A DNA stretch of 64,000 bases from Primulina eburnea (GCF_022965805.1 NC_133114.1:6530261-6594260); one strand, 5' to 3'; positions 32,156 to 44,040 are shown, counted from the stretch's first letter. Notes: generated by a model from the letters alone, not told the origin. Numbers and translations: made by a program.

Positions 32156-33495
32156 TGATAAGTGCAAGATTTGCACTTAATTTATATAAGAACCCATATT
32201 GAATTATGTTAGTTTCGAACATAATTATGCGTTTTTGGTTTTGTTTTTGTTGTCATTTCAGGAATGGAGAAAATAGTGCACACGAAACCAAGTAGAGTCA
32301 AGAAAACATAGTGCCCATGAAGCCTTCGGACAGAACCTCGCGCGCAGCCGTGTGCGATGATATGCAAGAAGATCGACAGAAAGGCGCTCGCGGCCGTGCC
32401 ACTTCACGCGCGACTGCGCACTCAACAACACTGCACACGAGCAGAGACTTGCACGCGACATCACGCACAACCGCGCACGCGCATCAACAAGCCATACGGA
32501 AGAATGGTATGCGCAGCCGTGCCACTTCTCGTGCAACCACGTGCACGGCGCCCAGAAAAAAAATAAATTGACGTGAATCCTAGGTTAAAAGGGGAGTCAG
32601 CCGCCGTGAGAGAAATTGACACACGAGAGCCGCAGAGCCCACGCACAAAACGGAAAGAAGCACGAAGAGAGATCACAAAAACGAAGAACAACGAATCTGG
32701 GGACGGAGACGCCACTTCTGATTTGTCATCTCTTCTTCCGCTTCTTTATTTTACTGTGTTGAAAATGTTGAACATGTCTTGTTTTCGCTTGGATTTTGTG
32801 ATGAACTAATTCTGTAGTCTAGATAATGATGTAGCTTTGTGGATACGATAATTTGACGTGGTTATTTTATATGATTGAATTCCATTTTATATTTAATTGT
32901 GTTTCTCTGTATTTATTTCACTGTAATTTAATGGCCATAAATTGTGTGTGGTTTGATTAATTCTATAACTCGGGAGAAGGACGAGGATTATAGATCATTA
33001 GAAACACATCGTTGAATGTTTATATTGTTCGGAAGGCGTATAACTTTAGCGATGATTAGGTAAGAACATCGTTTGTATTTATCAAATAAACTTACATTTT
33101 ATTAGGAATAATTGAATCGAAGTTTGATTGATACAATTTATTCGTCACTTGGGAAAAAGGGAATAACATAATTAAGTGTTTTTGGCCATTAAACAACTCG
33201 AATTCATGAATATAAATTAAATTGGGAATAATTATCGTGGAAACTTGGTGAAATCATTTCTCTAGATATTTTCTTTAATTGTTATTTCTCAACTCGGTGG
33301 TTAGATTAATTATTTGTTTTCAATTAATTCGATTAAGAAAACTGATTTTTCTAAATAAAGTTGAGATAATTTTAATTACAAGCATTGATATAATTTTAAT
33401 TTACACTCCTCGTGGGATCGAAACTCGTACTCTAAACTTCATTTTACTATAACTTGACATCCTACGCTTGCGAGCAATCAAGAAAACACGCAACA
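32156..33495 (+). repeat. 5' LTR of the Athila-like element
   Basis: Starts TGATAAGTGCAAGATTTGC and ends ACACGCAACA, 1340 bp. Contains a CGCGCGACCGCGCG-like array (about 32331-32560) with many TG or CA in place of CG compared with the 3' LTR. The TATAAATT of the 3' LTR reads AATAAATT here (about 32571). Confidence 0.9.
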
Positions 33496-33501
33496 AGTTT
33501 T

Positions 33502-33520
33502 TGGCGCCGTTGCCGGGGAG
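33502..33520 (+). promoter_or_regulatory. Athila-type primer binding site
   Basis: TGGCGCCGTTGCCGGGGAG, six bases after the LTR; the site described for Athila/Tat elements and usually assigned to tRNA-Asp. Confidence 0.92.
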
Positions 33521-33639
33521 TATCAAGATTTAAATTTATATCAGTATTGTTACCAATTAGTCTAGATTTTAATTTAGAGCTTTATTTTATTTTTATTTTT
33601 ATATTTATTGGGTTGTTCATTTTTTCTGCTTGACAGTGT

Positions 33640-35331
33640 ATGCTAAGATCGCAAAACTTAGACTTGCTGATTTTTGACCCGGAGATCGAAAGAACTGCGA
33701 GAAGATTAAGAAAAGAAATAAGGGAAGAGATCCAAGCAATGGATGAACACGGAGAGAATGACAGACATAATCCGCCAGATGCTATACCTAGCAGAGATCA
33801 CTTCCGACCAGTGATCAACACTCATTATTCTGGCATCGCTCGAGGGACCATAAATGCCAATAATTTTGAGCTGAAGACTGCTCTGATCAATATGGTTCAA
33901 CAAAACTAGTTTGTTGGAACCGCTACTGCAGATCCTCATCTACATCTCAGAACATTCCTTGAAATCACTGACATAGTAAAAATAAATGGTGTTTCTGATG
34001 ATATAATTCGATTGCGCTTGTTTCCTTTTTCTATTAGGGACCAAGCAAGATGATGGCTCCAGTCGCTTCCTTTGGGAAGCATCACAAAGTGTCAAGAGCT
34101 GGCAACAAAGTTTATGTCTAAATATTTTCCTCCTGCAGTGTCCGCACAGTTGAAGATTGAGATCAATACTTTCAAGCAGACTGATTTTGAGCAGTTTTAT
34201 GAGGCATGAGAAAGGTATAAGGAGTTGTTGCGGAGGTTCCCGAATCATGGTTTTGAAGACTTGGTACGGATTGAGATTTTCTATAACGGGTTGAATGTTC
34301 AGAGACGGACAACAGTAGATGCAGCGGCAGGTGGCACAATCTTTGCCAAATCTCATGCTCAAGCCTATGACTTGCTTGAGCAGATGACTATTAATAGCTA
34401 CCAATGGCCGTCTGAAAGGGCAGAAGTAAAAACGACAGCTGGAGTTTATGTTGTGGATCCTATCACATCACTGACTGCGCAAGTATCAGCATTGACTACT
34501 CAAATTGCAGCTATGAATAAAGTGAGCACATCAGAGACTGAGAATCTATCACTTGTTGCGGAAGAGCCAGCTCTTCCTGAAGAAGCTCAGTATATCAACA
34601 ACAGAAATTTCGGTGGATTTGGAGGATATCGAGGTTACCCTCCCCCTATCACTTATCACCCTGGTTTGAGAGAACTCAAAAACTTTTCATATGCGAATAA
34701 TAAAAATGTATTGAATCCTCCACCGGGGTTCAATACATCAAAGGGGGAAGGAAAGCCTTCATTTGAAGATTTAGTGGGAACGTTTGTTGCTGAATCTGGA
34801 AAAAGAATGGCAAGGACTGAATCTAGGCTTGACAACCTAGAGACACACATGGCGAATATTGGTGCTTCTTTGAAAATCCTTGAGTCGCAAGTGGGGCAGA
34901 TAACGAAGCAACTCACGTCCCAACCGTCAGGCGCAGTACAAAAGACTGCAGACCCAAATCTGAGAGAGGTGAATGCCATTTTTATACAGCAAGAGATTGG
35001 AGTGGTAAACAGAGAAGAGAAAGTGGTTAAAACTAGAACTGTCAGGGATGAAAAGCCAATTCCAACCAAAAGAGTCCGAGCTAAGAAATATGAGAGGTAT
35101 GATTCAAATCAATGCATTGATATTTCTTTACTTCCCTACCCCCAAAGATTTTTACAATTACAAGCTGAATTTCAAAAGAAAAAAGGTCTTGAAGATCTCA
35201 AGAACCTACACACTAATATTGAATCCGCAGATCAGGAGGAAGTAAAATTTTCTAAAGGAACACGAATAAATCTTCCCCAGAAACTGCAAGATCCAGGGGA
35301 ATTTGTTGTACCATGTGAAATAGGGGGTTAA
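33640..35331 (+). pseudogene. gag: Athila-like gag with three nonsense codons
   Basis: Capsid protein. Start MLRSQNLDLLIFDPEIERTA at 33640 is Athila-like. One frame can be followed to 35331, with stops at 33907-33909 (TAG), about 34051-34053 (TGA before WLQSLPLGS) and about 34207-34209 (TGA just before ERYKELLRRFPNHG; a Trp codon is expected there from the family). The Retrotrans_gag core spans about 33940-34400 (LRTFLEITDIVKINGVSDD ... FPPAVSAQLK). From 34225 on, 368 codons are open, with a Gly-rich stretch, a helical region (ESRLDNLETHMANIGASLKILE) and no zinc knuckle, as usual for Athila. A TAA at 35329-35331 separates it from protease in the same frame. Confidence 0.88.
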
Positions 35332-35698
35332 TTGGTGGAAAAAACTATATGTGACTCAGGAGCAAGCGTGACTATAATGCCAAGTTCTCACTACGAGAAA
35401 CTGGGATTAAATAGGATAAAGCCCACAGGACTAAGCTTACAGATGGCAGATTTTAATCAGTCAGGACACCGTTGGGTATTGTGGAAGATGTCGAACTTCA
35501 GATCGATAAATTGAAGGTTCTAGCGTAGTTCGTGGTACTTGACATGGAGAACAGTCCGAACGTTCACTTCATCCTAGGACGACAATTATTGGCTACTGTT
35601 GGAGCCATCGTTGACGTGAAACGAGGAAAGTTGACCATGGAAATTAAAGGTCAAAGGGTAGAAATCAAGGCATCCAAAATTTCTCACGACCCACCTTG
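35332..35698 (+). pseudogene. Athila-like aspartic protease
   Basis: TICDSGASVTIMPSSHYEKLGL at about 35344-35405 holds the DSGA active site. A frameshift near 35470 moves the rest into another frame, where the conserved FILGRQLLATVGAIVDVKRGKLT is readable at about 35570-35635. It ends KISHDPP-stop at 35698. No reverse transcriptase motif follows. Confidence 0.85.
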
Positions 35699-36535
35699 AA
35701 TAAACTGGTGACAGTCGGGCTGACGACGTTAAACCAAGCGCTGTGTGTGCGGAAACCCACAATGCATTCGTTTTGTTTATGTTATTTCATTTTAATATTT
35801 TATTTTTAATTTTAATTTTCATTATTCGAATTTTGATTCAATTGTTTTATTTTTGCAGGTTTTTTTTATTAAAAAAAGTGGACAGAAATATGAGCGCAGC
35901 CGCGCTATTTCTCGCGCAGCAGCGCACTCAGAACCGGTGGGCAGGAACAGAAGCATGCGCGCAGCCGCGCTACTTCTCGCGCGACTGCACGCACTTAATC
36001 ATCGAGTGGAGACCATAACCTCACGCGCGGCTGCGCAACATCGCGCGCAACCACGCGCGCTACATTATCACAGCAAGAACAGAGGCGCGCTCGTGGCCGA
36101 GCCACATCACGCGTGACCGCGCGTGCCGTGTACCAGCCCCTCTCTTTAAAACCCGAATCTGTTATCTAACACACTCATTCTTTACAAACCCTACTCCACA
36201 ACATTCCTCCTCACAAACTCCACCGCCTCCATCATCTTTCTCCTCCAACAAAAAAAATCACTTCCTTACCTCAAAATTCTCTCCCTCAAAACACTCACCT
36301 CCTCAAAGCTTTCAATCCACCACCACAAGCCACCATCTCCACACCACCAACTTCCAGCGCCGCCGCCGCTACCCAGTCGCCACCATCGCCGAGCGTCATC
36401 TAAGGTCAATTTTATTCACTCGAGGTTCCTATTATTGTGTTTTGTTACTATTTGGGTTAACTTCTACCAATCAAACAATTGTGGGTACCATTGTGCTATA
36501 TTTGTTGCTATAAGTGTTGATATTGTTGAGAAATT
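35699..36535 (+). promoter_or_regulatory. Intergenic region with an internal copy of the LTR-type CG-rich array
   Basis: After the pol-end UTR signature (to about 35760) comes a T-rich tract ending TTTTTGCAG (35850-35858), a good splice-acceptor shape. Then a 250-bp array (35880-36130) of modules such as CGCAGCCGCGCTACTTCTCGCGCGA, the same modules as in this element's own LTR U3. TTTAAAACCC follows at about 36145, then a pyrimidine-rich leader (CTCCTC/CCACC repeats to about 36400) and the ATG at 36536. The layout suggests either an internal promoter or the 5' exon of a spliced subgenomic RNA for the env-position ORF. Confidence 0.55.
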
Positions 36536-37735
36536 ATGCCGCCTAGAAAGAGATCGAAGGATGTGGCTTCCTATTCTCGTTCCTACGATGCTAATAAATT
36601 TTGGAATGAGGAAGCCTTCAGAGTTTACGAGATCATCCTGTCGAGGTCAATTATTAAAAAACGAGGGCTAGATCTGACCAACCCTGACTGTGAGATAATT
36701 GAAGAAGTTGAGCAAAGGAGGTGGTTAGATATAGCCCAGTCACCGCCAGACACAGTTATTTATGTAGTCCGTGAATTTTATGCCAATTTAAGAGTTAAAC
36801 ATGAGGACTACGGAGTTTTGGTACGAGGGAAACTGGTCTATTTTGATTCGGCAACCATTAATGCTATCTATAATCTGCAGAGTTTTGAAAACGACGATTA
36901 TACTGCTTTTATTACTGGCACTGTGGATTATGATGCTATTATCAGGGAATTGTGCATAGAGGGTGCAGAGTGGCGTTTGAATCAAGGCTCCCCAGTCACT
37001 CTGAAGAAATCTGAATTACTCCGTGACCCACGCAGTTGGGCATCTTTCATTTTAGCACGAATCATGCCCTCATATCATCAAATAGAAATTACAAAAGACA
37101 AAGTGGCATTGATTTACGCCATAATTACCGGGAAGACAGTGGATCTAGGGAAGATAATCAATGGTTCTATTATGTGAGCCGGTGCGGGACTCATGACCGT
37201 CAGCCTCCCCTGTCCACACACTATCACTTCTTTATTTCTTCATGCCGGTGTGCAATGGGGCGCGGATAAACAAGTTTTGAAAGCCAAGGGCCCAATCACG
37301 GTATATGTTGCAGACCGCTTGCGCGGAGGACGAGAGTTAGAGCGACAAGCTGCTCGGGTAGCTTACAACCAAAGGGCCAGAGAACGCCAAGAAACGCCAC
37401 CACCATCAATCCCTCGAGCCTGTTTGCGAGACAGGGTGTTCCGAATGGAACATGATATGTGGGCTCAACGCCAAGAGTTGGCCGAACACCGACACACTAC
37501 TAATACTTTCATGTCTTATATGATGGACTTTACACCGGTGCTCGCCCAGTGTTATCCACCCAAGGATGCTCTCTTTCCACCACCACCAGCCTGGCCGCCA
37601 CAGTACCCATCAGTAGATCTACCGCCGCAGACCATGGACGAGGATGATGAAGATGCTGTGGAGTGCGGACGAAAATTTAAGCAAAGAGTTCTGACACTCG
37701 TGCTAGAGGTATGTGTTGTCACGTTTATCTTCTAA
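36536..37735 (+). pseudogene. Athila env-position ORF: putative plant transposon protein domain (Transposase_32-like)
   Basis: Starts MPPRKRSKDVASYSRSYDAN at 36536 with a basic N-terminus. One frame runs to 37735 with a single in-frame TGA at codon 214 (37175-37177). The first 213 residues resemble the 'putative plant transposon protein' domain (PF20167-like, from memory): RRWLDIAQSPPDTVIYVVREFY, VLVRGKLVYFDSATINAIYNL, RSWASFILARIMPS, then ITKDKVALIYAIITGKTVDLG. The tail after the stop is Pro-rich and acidic (PPPPAWPPQYP ... MDEDDEDAVE). No signal peptide or transmembrane segment is visible, so 'env' describes position only. The domain pattern recurs in the 932-codon ORF of Copia F. True function unknown. 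Confidence 0.72.
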
Positions 37736-39377
37736 ATTATACATTGAGGAAAATGCATACTGCAAGTTTGCGGGGGTCAAATTGCTTTGAGTATTGATTG
37801 TTTAAGTTGTTAATTCATTGATTTTTTGCACAGTTTCGTATTTAGTACGAGTTTAGTCGAGTTTTTTTTATTTATTTATTTACTTCTTATTAGATTTTTC
37901 AGGATGAGTCATGGATAAGTGAAATGTGTGGCCGATAATGAAAATGGAATTATGGTCCTGAAGTGTATATGTGTTCATGATAACTTGAGAGTCACATTTA
38001 TTTTTGCACTGTCGTGTTTATTGATACTATTGATGCTTAGAGATGAGTTGCATGCCTGTGATGCTAAATAGACGATGGAGATCTGATTCTTAGTAATTCT
38101 TGCATGACATTGATGGACACTTTTGCAAACATAGAAATGATCTAGGCAATTTTTCGCAATATGTTTGGGTCTGCGTTCTTTGTTTATTGTCAATTTTAGC
38201 CCTTTGAGCTTCGAGTTGATTGAGATGCTTAAAATTTCTTTTTGTACCTACCTCATATATCATTGTGTGTTGAACAAATGCATGTGATTAGTTTGTATGA
38301 GATGACTAATGGATTGACGGTAATCTAGAACTTGTTTGAGCACTTTTCGAGGCGAAATACGGATAATATGTGACATAGGAATGCTTTATGCGATCTTTGG
38401 AGCCGTTTTGAGCCTTCGAGCCTACCAAATGAACATGAAATATCCCTAGTGTCTCATTTTGAGCCTACAAAAAATCAAGTGGTGTGTGTCAATGACACAC
38501 AATAGCCCCCACTTGTATTTATTCTACATCATACAACAACTACCTAATGAGGCTTATACACTTATTATCCTACCTAATTTTTAGAAAAATAAGTTCATTG
38601 GTGCTGTAATGATTCAAGTACTCCTGGAAAAGAAAGAGAAAAATTAAATGTACAAAAAGGAGTTAAAAAAAATTGTGAATCAAAATTGGTGAAAAAGAAA
38701 ATATATGGGAGATGAAGGATATGAATGAGAAGAAAACAATAAGTGGATGGTGAATGAAAAGAGAATGAAAATGAGTGAAATTGATGAAGTTCAAATATTT
38801 CTCTTAAATTTTGATCTCCATACCTTTATTATAGCCATGAGCCGTAGCCTAACATTACAAGCCTACAAGACCTATTAACCTTGTCACATTTATCCAATAT
38901 ACTAGTGGAGAAAAGTTGTTCAAGTCAAGCTTATGGATACCTGATAAACATGGTTAACAAGTATAGACTTTAAATCATTTGCATGCAAGCATATCATGAT
39001 TTGATTTCATTTTTTGGTATACTTGTGTTGAATATTTATTGAGCCAATTAATAACTGATAAAGTCCTATGAGATCTGTGAATGTTAATTTTTATTTTAAT
39101 GAAATGTGAGTCGAACTGAGCTGAGGATTTCTTGAATTTGTAAGGAGAATGGGTATGACAACTCTATTTGAGCATTCGATTGGGTAAATGAACATTGACA
39201 TATCACACACGCACGTGACTCTTGGTAAATCGTGAATTACATGAAATTAGGCAAGTCGGAGGTCAATATCACTTTTTTCATGTCCATGACTATAGTTGTT
39301 AGCGTTATTTTTTTCCTTGATTATTTGCTTTTATTTTATTTTGCTCGGGACTAGCAAAATTTCAAGTTTTGGGGGTT
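37736..39377 (+). other. 3' non-coding region of the Athila-like element, with terminal polypurine tract
   Basis: About 1.6 kb without gene. It begins ACATTGAGGAAAATGCATAC then a G-run (about 37742-37780), a pattern that in Athila elements marks an internal purine tract. It ends GGGACTAGCAAAATTTCAAG TTTTGGGGGTT (about 39348-39377), the purine tract before the 3' LTR. AT-rich sequence lies between, with no motif recognised. Confidence 0.65.
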
Positions 39378-40638
39378 TGATAAGTGAAAGATTTGCACTT
39401 AATTTATATAAGAATCCATATTGAATTATGTTAGTTTCGAACGGAATTATGCGTTTTTGGTTTTGGTTTTGTTTTTGTTGTTATTTCAGGAATGGAGAAA
39501 AGAGTGCACACGAAACCAAGTAGAGTCAAGAAAACATAGTGCCATGAATCCTTCGGACAGAACCTCGCGCACAGCCACGCGAGATCACGCGCAGCCGCGC
39601 GCGATGATATGCAATAAGATCGACAGAAAGGCGCGTGTGGCCGCGCCACTTCACGCGCGACCGCGCGCGCAACAACAAAGCACACGAGCAAAGACTTGCG
39701 CGCGACCGCGCGACATCACGTGCAACCGTGCGCACGCAGCAACAAGACATACGACAGAATGGTACGCGCAGCCGTGCCACTTCTCGCGCAACCGCGCGCA
39801 CGACACCCTGAAAAAAATATAAATTGACTCGAATCCTAAGTTAAAAGGGGAGTCAGCCGCCTTGAAATAAATTGACACACGAGAGCCGCAGAGCACATGC
39901 ACAAAACGAAAAGAAGCACGAAGAGAGATCACGAAGACGAAGAACAACGAATCTGGGGACGGAGACGCCACTTTTGATTTGCATCTCTTCTTCCGCTTCT
40001 TTATTTTACTGTGTTGCGATGTCTAAAATGTTGAACATGTTTTGTTTTCACTTGGATTTCGTGATGAACTAATTCTGCAGTCAAGATAATGATGTAGCTT
40101 TGTGGATACGATAATTTGACGTGGTTATTTTATATGATTGAGTACCATTTTATATTTAATTGTGTTTCTCTGTATTTATTTCACTGCAATTTACTTGCCA
40201 TAAATTGTGTGTTGTTTGATTAATTCTATAACTCGAGAGAGAGACTAGGATTATAGATAATTAGAAACACATCGTTGAATGTTTATATCGTTCGGAAGGC
40301 GTAAACTTTAGCGAGGCTTAGGTAAAAACATCGTTTGCATTTATCAATTAAACTTAGATTTTATTAGGAATAATTGAATCAAAGTTTGATTGATACAATT
40401 TATTCGTCACTTGGGAAAGGAGGAATGACATAATTAAGTGTTCTTGGCCATTAAACAACTGGAATTCATGAATATAACTTAAATTGGGAATAATTATCGT
40501 GGAAACTTGGTGAAATCATTTCTCTAGGTATTTTCTCTAACTGTTATTTCTCAACTCGGTGATTAGATTAATTATTTGTTTTCAATTAATTCGATTAAGC
40601 AAACCAAATCTCTTTTGATTTTTCTAAATAAAGTTGAG
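39378..40638 (+). repeat. 3' LTR of the Athila-like element, truncated
   Basis: Starts TGATAAGTGAAAG and follows the 5' LTR to TTCTAAATAAAGTTGAG at 40638, where the homology stops and a different LTR sequence begins; the last ~125 bp are lost. Its CG-rich array (39561-39815) keeps more CpGs than the 5' copy and leads to TATAAATT at 39818-39825. It has an extra stretch near 40600. Confidence 0.85.
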
Positions 40639-41198
40639 TATATTTTCATGAAAAATATGTTTCCTTCCAATTATTTTCGTTTTTATGACATGCTATGCAA
40701 TAAATTCATGTTTTATGATTCATAAACTCATGCTAAGGATACCTAAAAGGGCTGCCATGGTAGGGTAACTTGGAGGGTAATTTTTCTAACGTGTTTAGGG
40801 TCCATGGAAGTATAGGAGAGGCTGCAACTGCATGGGGTGAAGTCATGCGTGGGAAAAGAACATAGAGTCCTAGCGGCTAAGGGCATCGACTAGGAGTCCT
40901 AGTTGTCACGATTTCTAGCTATTGTTAGAGCATGACTAGGAGTCCTAGTTGTCACGATTTCTAGCTATTGTTAGAGCATGACTAGGAGACCTAAGAGGGC
41001 TGCATGATAGTCCTAAAATGGCTACACGATGGTGGCTCGAAGGGCAAAGGCGATCGCTTGGTGTGAGGGAGTTGGCCTGCCATGCGATTGGGATGATGGG
41101 CTGGGGCTTCTAGGTTCTTTAGGTTCGGTCCAATGTCTGGTTAGGGTCATGGTTATGGTCCTAGGAGGGTGGTATAGGGGATGGTCTTGGTGGATAAG
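40639..41198 (+). repeat. Chromovirus LTR fragment, left of Copia D
   Basis: Sequence of the same style as Gypsy2 LTR (AGGGTAACTTGG, GTGGCTCG...). It continues on the far side of Copia D at 50413. It contains 2.2 copies of a 46-bp tandem repeat (about 40888-40989, CTAGGAGTCCTAGTTGTC...). No coding sequence. Confidence 0.6.
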
Positions 41199-43278
41199 TG
41201 AAAGGGGATCTGTTACGGTGGCCGGAAGCGCAACGGAAGCAACAAAATTTTTGAAAATCAAATTTTCTTGAAGAAAATTTCGGCCACCTTGATAATATTG
41301 TGTAGCAAATACAAAAACACAAAAATGACATTCATAGTGTGTTTAAGAAATGTACCTATCAATCACAAGGATTGATGTATGGCTCCAACTAAGGTGTAAA
41401 CACCTTAGCTCTTCAATGGCAAGACAATCTACAAGCTTCACCTTGTTCTTGAATCTTTCCTTCAAAATTAGGCCCACCACCAACTAGCTAGAACCACCCT
41501 AATTTTGCACTAGAAAAATTAGAGTATTTTTCATTGAGAAGTGTAGGCTTTCCTCAACAATTGAAGAAAGAAAAATTGGAGAAAAACTTGAGAGAGTTCT
41601 CCTCAAAGTTTCGGCCATAGTGGTATACAATGGGGGGAAGTGAGACTTGTCTTGGTCCTTGAAAAAGTTGATGTGAATTCCAATGCCAAGCCTAGATATT
41701 TGAAAAAGTTGTCTCCCAACCTTTCATCTTCCCATGCATGCAAGACTTATTTGATTTTTAACAATTAAAAATCCATGGACTTAATTTAATTATCTCAAAC
41801 ACATTTGAGACTAATTAAACATTACTTGAATTTACTCAAGTCCACTAGTTTAAATAATTTATTTAAATTGAGCTCTACAAGACTCAATGTGATTTAATTA
41901 ATTCAACACTTGAATTAATTTAATTATTTGGACTCTACTAGGTCCACTAGTGTTTAATTAATTCAACACTTGAATTAATTTAATTTAGTCCATAATAATG
42001 TTTATGAAAATCACAATTTTCAAATACATTATTCACTTGGCCAACTTTTAATTTAGGAACACTTCCATAAATTAAAATTTACATTTCTCTCATAGAAGTC
42101 ATACTTCTAATTTTCTTTACGCTTATAAACTCCTTTATAAGCCGTTCAACACATTGAACTATTTTACTTCTCAACGGGATCTAGAAAGCTAGTACTTGTG
42201 TGGCCCTCAATGGTTCATTGATACAACTAGCCGTGGGTTCACATCTCCATGTGATTCGGACTAAACATGTCCTTATATGAGCATACCCCAATTGCTCCAT
42301 TCTTACTTATCAACTCCTTGATAACAAGAACGTCAGAACTCAAGTCTGATAGTACCCAACCAATCATGTTAAACGCCTAGCAGCATCGCTTACATGATTC
42401 CCTAGGTATCAAATGATAGTGCCTGCAAGAACCATTCAATTATGGTTAGCGTACAGTACGGTCCTTTCAACTCATATATCCCGACCGATTCGACAACCAT
42501 TGGTTTATCGAGAGTTGTCAATGAATCGATACTATGTGTCATGTCGTAGTTGCATCAATGGTGTAATCTATGAAACCCCTTTCACAATTACCACCATACT
42601 CTGGCCAGAGATTTCAACCTACATACACATGATAACACATAGGATATCCATACCCGAAGGTAAGCGGTGAATCCCCGACTACAATGCATCGACTCCTATA
42701 TGTTTCGACAGATCACCCAACCTTGCCACCTGATGACCCCATAAGAGTCGGTAAACAAGTCAAAGTGAAACGCTAGCACATAGAGTCTCAATGTTGTCCC
42801 GGGTCATAAGGACTAATGGTGTACAACCATAAACCAGGACTTTTCCACTCGATAAGTGAGAACCACTTGGAAAGTCCTTTTATGGAGGGTTGTTCAGTGC
42901 ACTCTACCAGGAGCACCTATCTGCATGCTCGGACATCACAATGTCCCCTACCAATGAAACATGGTACTCACATCGCAGATACTAGTCTCTAACTCGAGCG
43001 GCCTATATCCTTCTTAGTGGCGGCTGAATCGACTAGGAACCGTTTAGAATATACAGTATTACAAATATGAGTTTCATGATACTCATCATATGAGCATCTC
43101 ATATTCTTTCTACTATTTGTATATTCAAAGGCTTTATCTATGCAACTAGCATGGGTATACAGATAAAGATGTGCCAAAATAAATATTTCAAATATTATTA
43201 AAATAAAGACTGCTTATACATAGAGTTTCATTGTGAACACTCGGCCAACAATTGGCTCGACGGGCACCTACTCTAACA
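41199..43278 (-). repeat. 3' LTR of Copia D
   Basis: On the plus strand TGAAAGGGGATCTG to CTACTCTAACA; in element sense it starts TGTTAGAGTAGGTG at 43278. 2080 bp. It contains two near-identical 30-bp blocks (TTTAATTAATTCAACACTTGAATTAA at about 41890 and 41955). The inner neighbour AAGTGGGAGAT (minus) at 43279-43289 is the polypurine tract. No dyad array. Confidence 0.95.
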
Positions 43279-43289
43279 ATCTCCCACTT

Positions 43290-44040
43290 GCACTAGAGCC
43301 AACTACCCATATGCTTCAAACCCATTGTTTCGCGATGCATCTCGAATAATGGTCCAGGTAAAGGCTTAGCTAGTGGATCAACAACATTGTCTGCGGAGCC
43401 GACTTTGTCGATAGACACTTATCTTTCCACAATCTCTCCGAGGATGTGGTACTTTCTCAATACTTGTTTGGACTTCTGATGAGACCTTGGCTCCTTTGCT
43501 TGAGCTAAAGCTCCCGTGTTGTCACACAACACCGGGATAGGAGCAACTCCATTAGGAATGACGTCCAACTCTTAGACGAAATTCCTTATCCAAACAGCCT
43601 CCCTTCCTGCATCTGATGCAGCAATGTATTCGGCCTCTGTGCTGGAATCCGCAGTATTGTCTTGCTTGGAACTCTTCTAAGAGACAGCAGCACCATTGAG
43701 CATGAATACAAACCCAGAGGTTGACTTCCAGTCATCGATATCGCTTTGGAAGCTAGAGTCGGTATAGCCTTCCAATTTTAGTTCTCCACCCATAGACCAA
43801 GAACAATTTATTGGTCCTTCTCAACTACTTGAGGATGTCTTTCACAGCTTTCCAATGTGGAATACCGGGGTTCGATTGATATCTACTCACTACACTTAGT
43901 GCGAAAGCCACGTCAGGACGTGTAGATATCATCTCATACATGATGCTACCAATCGCATATGCATAAGGAATGCTTGTCATCGCCGCTATCTCTGCATCAG
44001 TCTTGGGAGACAGACTTGGATAGGGACACACCATGACACA
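43290..44040 (-). pseudogene. pol: Copia D RNase H and pol C-terminus
   Basis: RNase H sequence is readable on the minus strand in several frames: IPYAYAIGSIMYEMISTRPDVAFALSVVSRYQSNPGIPHWKAVKDIL (in blocks, 43825-44000), then WKSSKQDN and AEYIAASDAGREA-type residues around 43590-43670, and the terminal DPLAKP-like segment near 43360. Stops and frameshifts occur at about 43820 and 43570. Confidence 0.82.

Larger units (their letters stand above)
32156..40638 (+). mobile_element. Athila-like Ty3/gypsy element lacking RT, RNase H and integrase
   Basis: LTRs 32156-33495 and 39378-40638 (the latter truncated), primer site 33502-33520 of the Athila type, gag 33640-35331, protease 35332-35698 and an env-position ORF 36536-37735. 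Directly after the protease comes a sequence (GGGCTGACGACGTTAAACCAAGCGC, read in parts at about 35717-35742) of the kind that normally follows the pol stop in Athila elements, so the rest of pol seems deleted as a block. About 1.6 kb of non-coding 3' sequence and a purine tract precede the 3' LTR. I see no target duplication because the right end is lost. Confidence 0.87.

Noticed and set aside
32258..32715. Cys/Arg-rich open frames in the Athila LTR (also 39431-39971)
   Set aside because: By-products of the CG-rich array; they differ between the two LTRs by frame-breaking changes.
36536..37735. Calling this ORF, or the one at 60877-63675, a true retroviral envelope
   Set aside because: Neither has a signal peptide, transmembrane helix or fusion-like segment; only the position is env-like.
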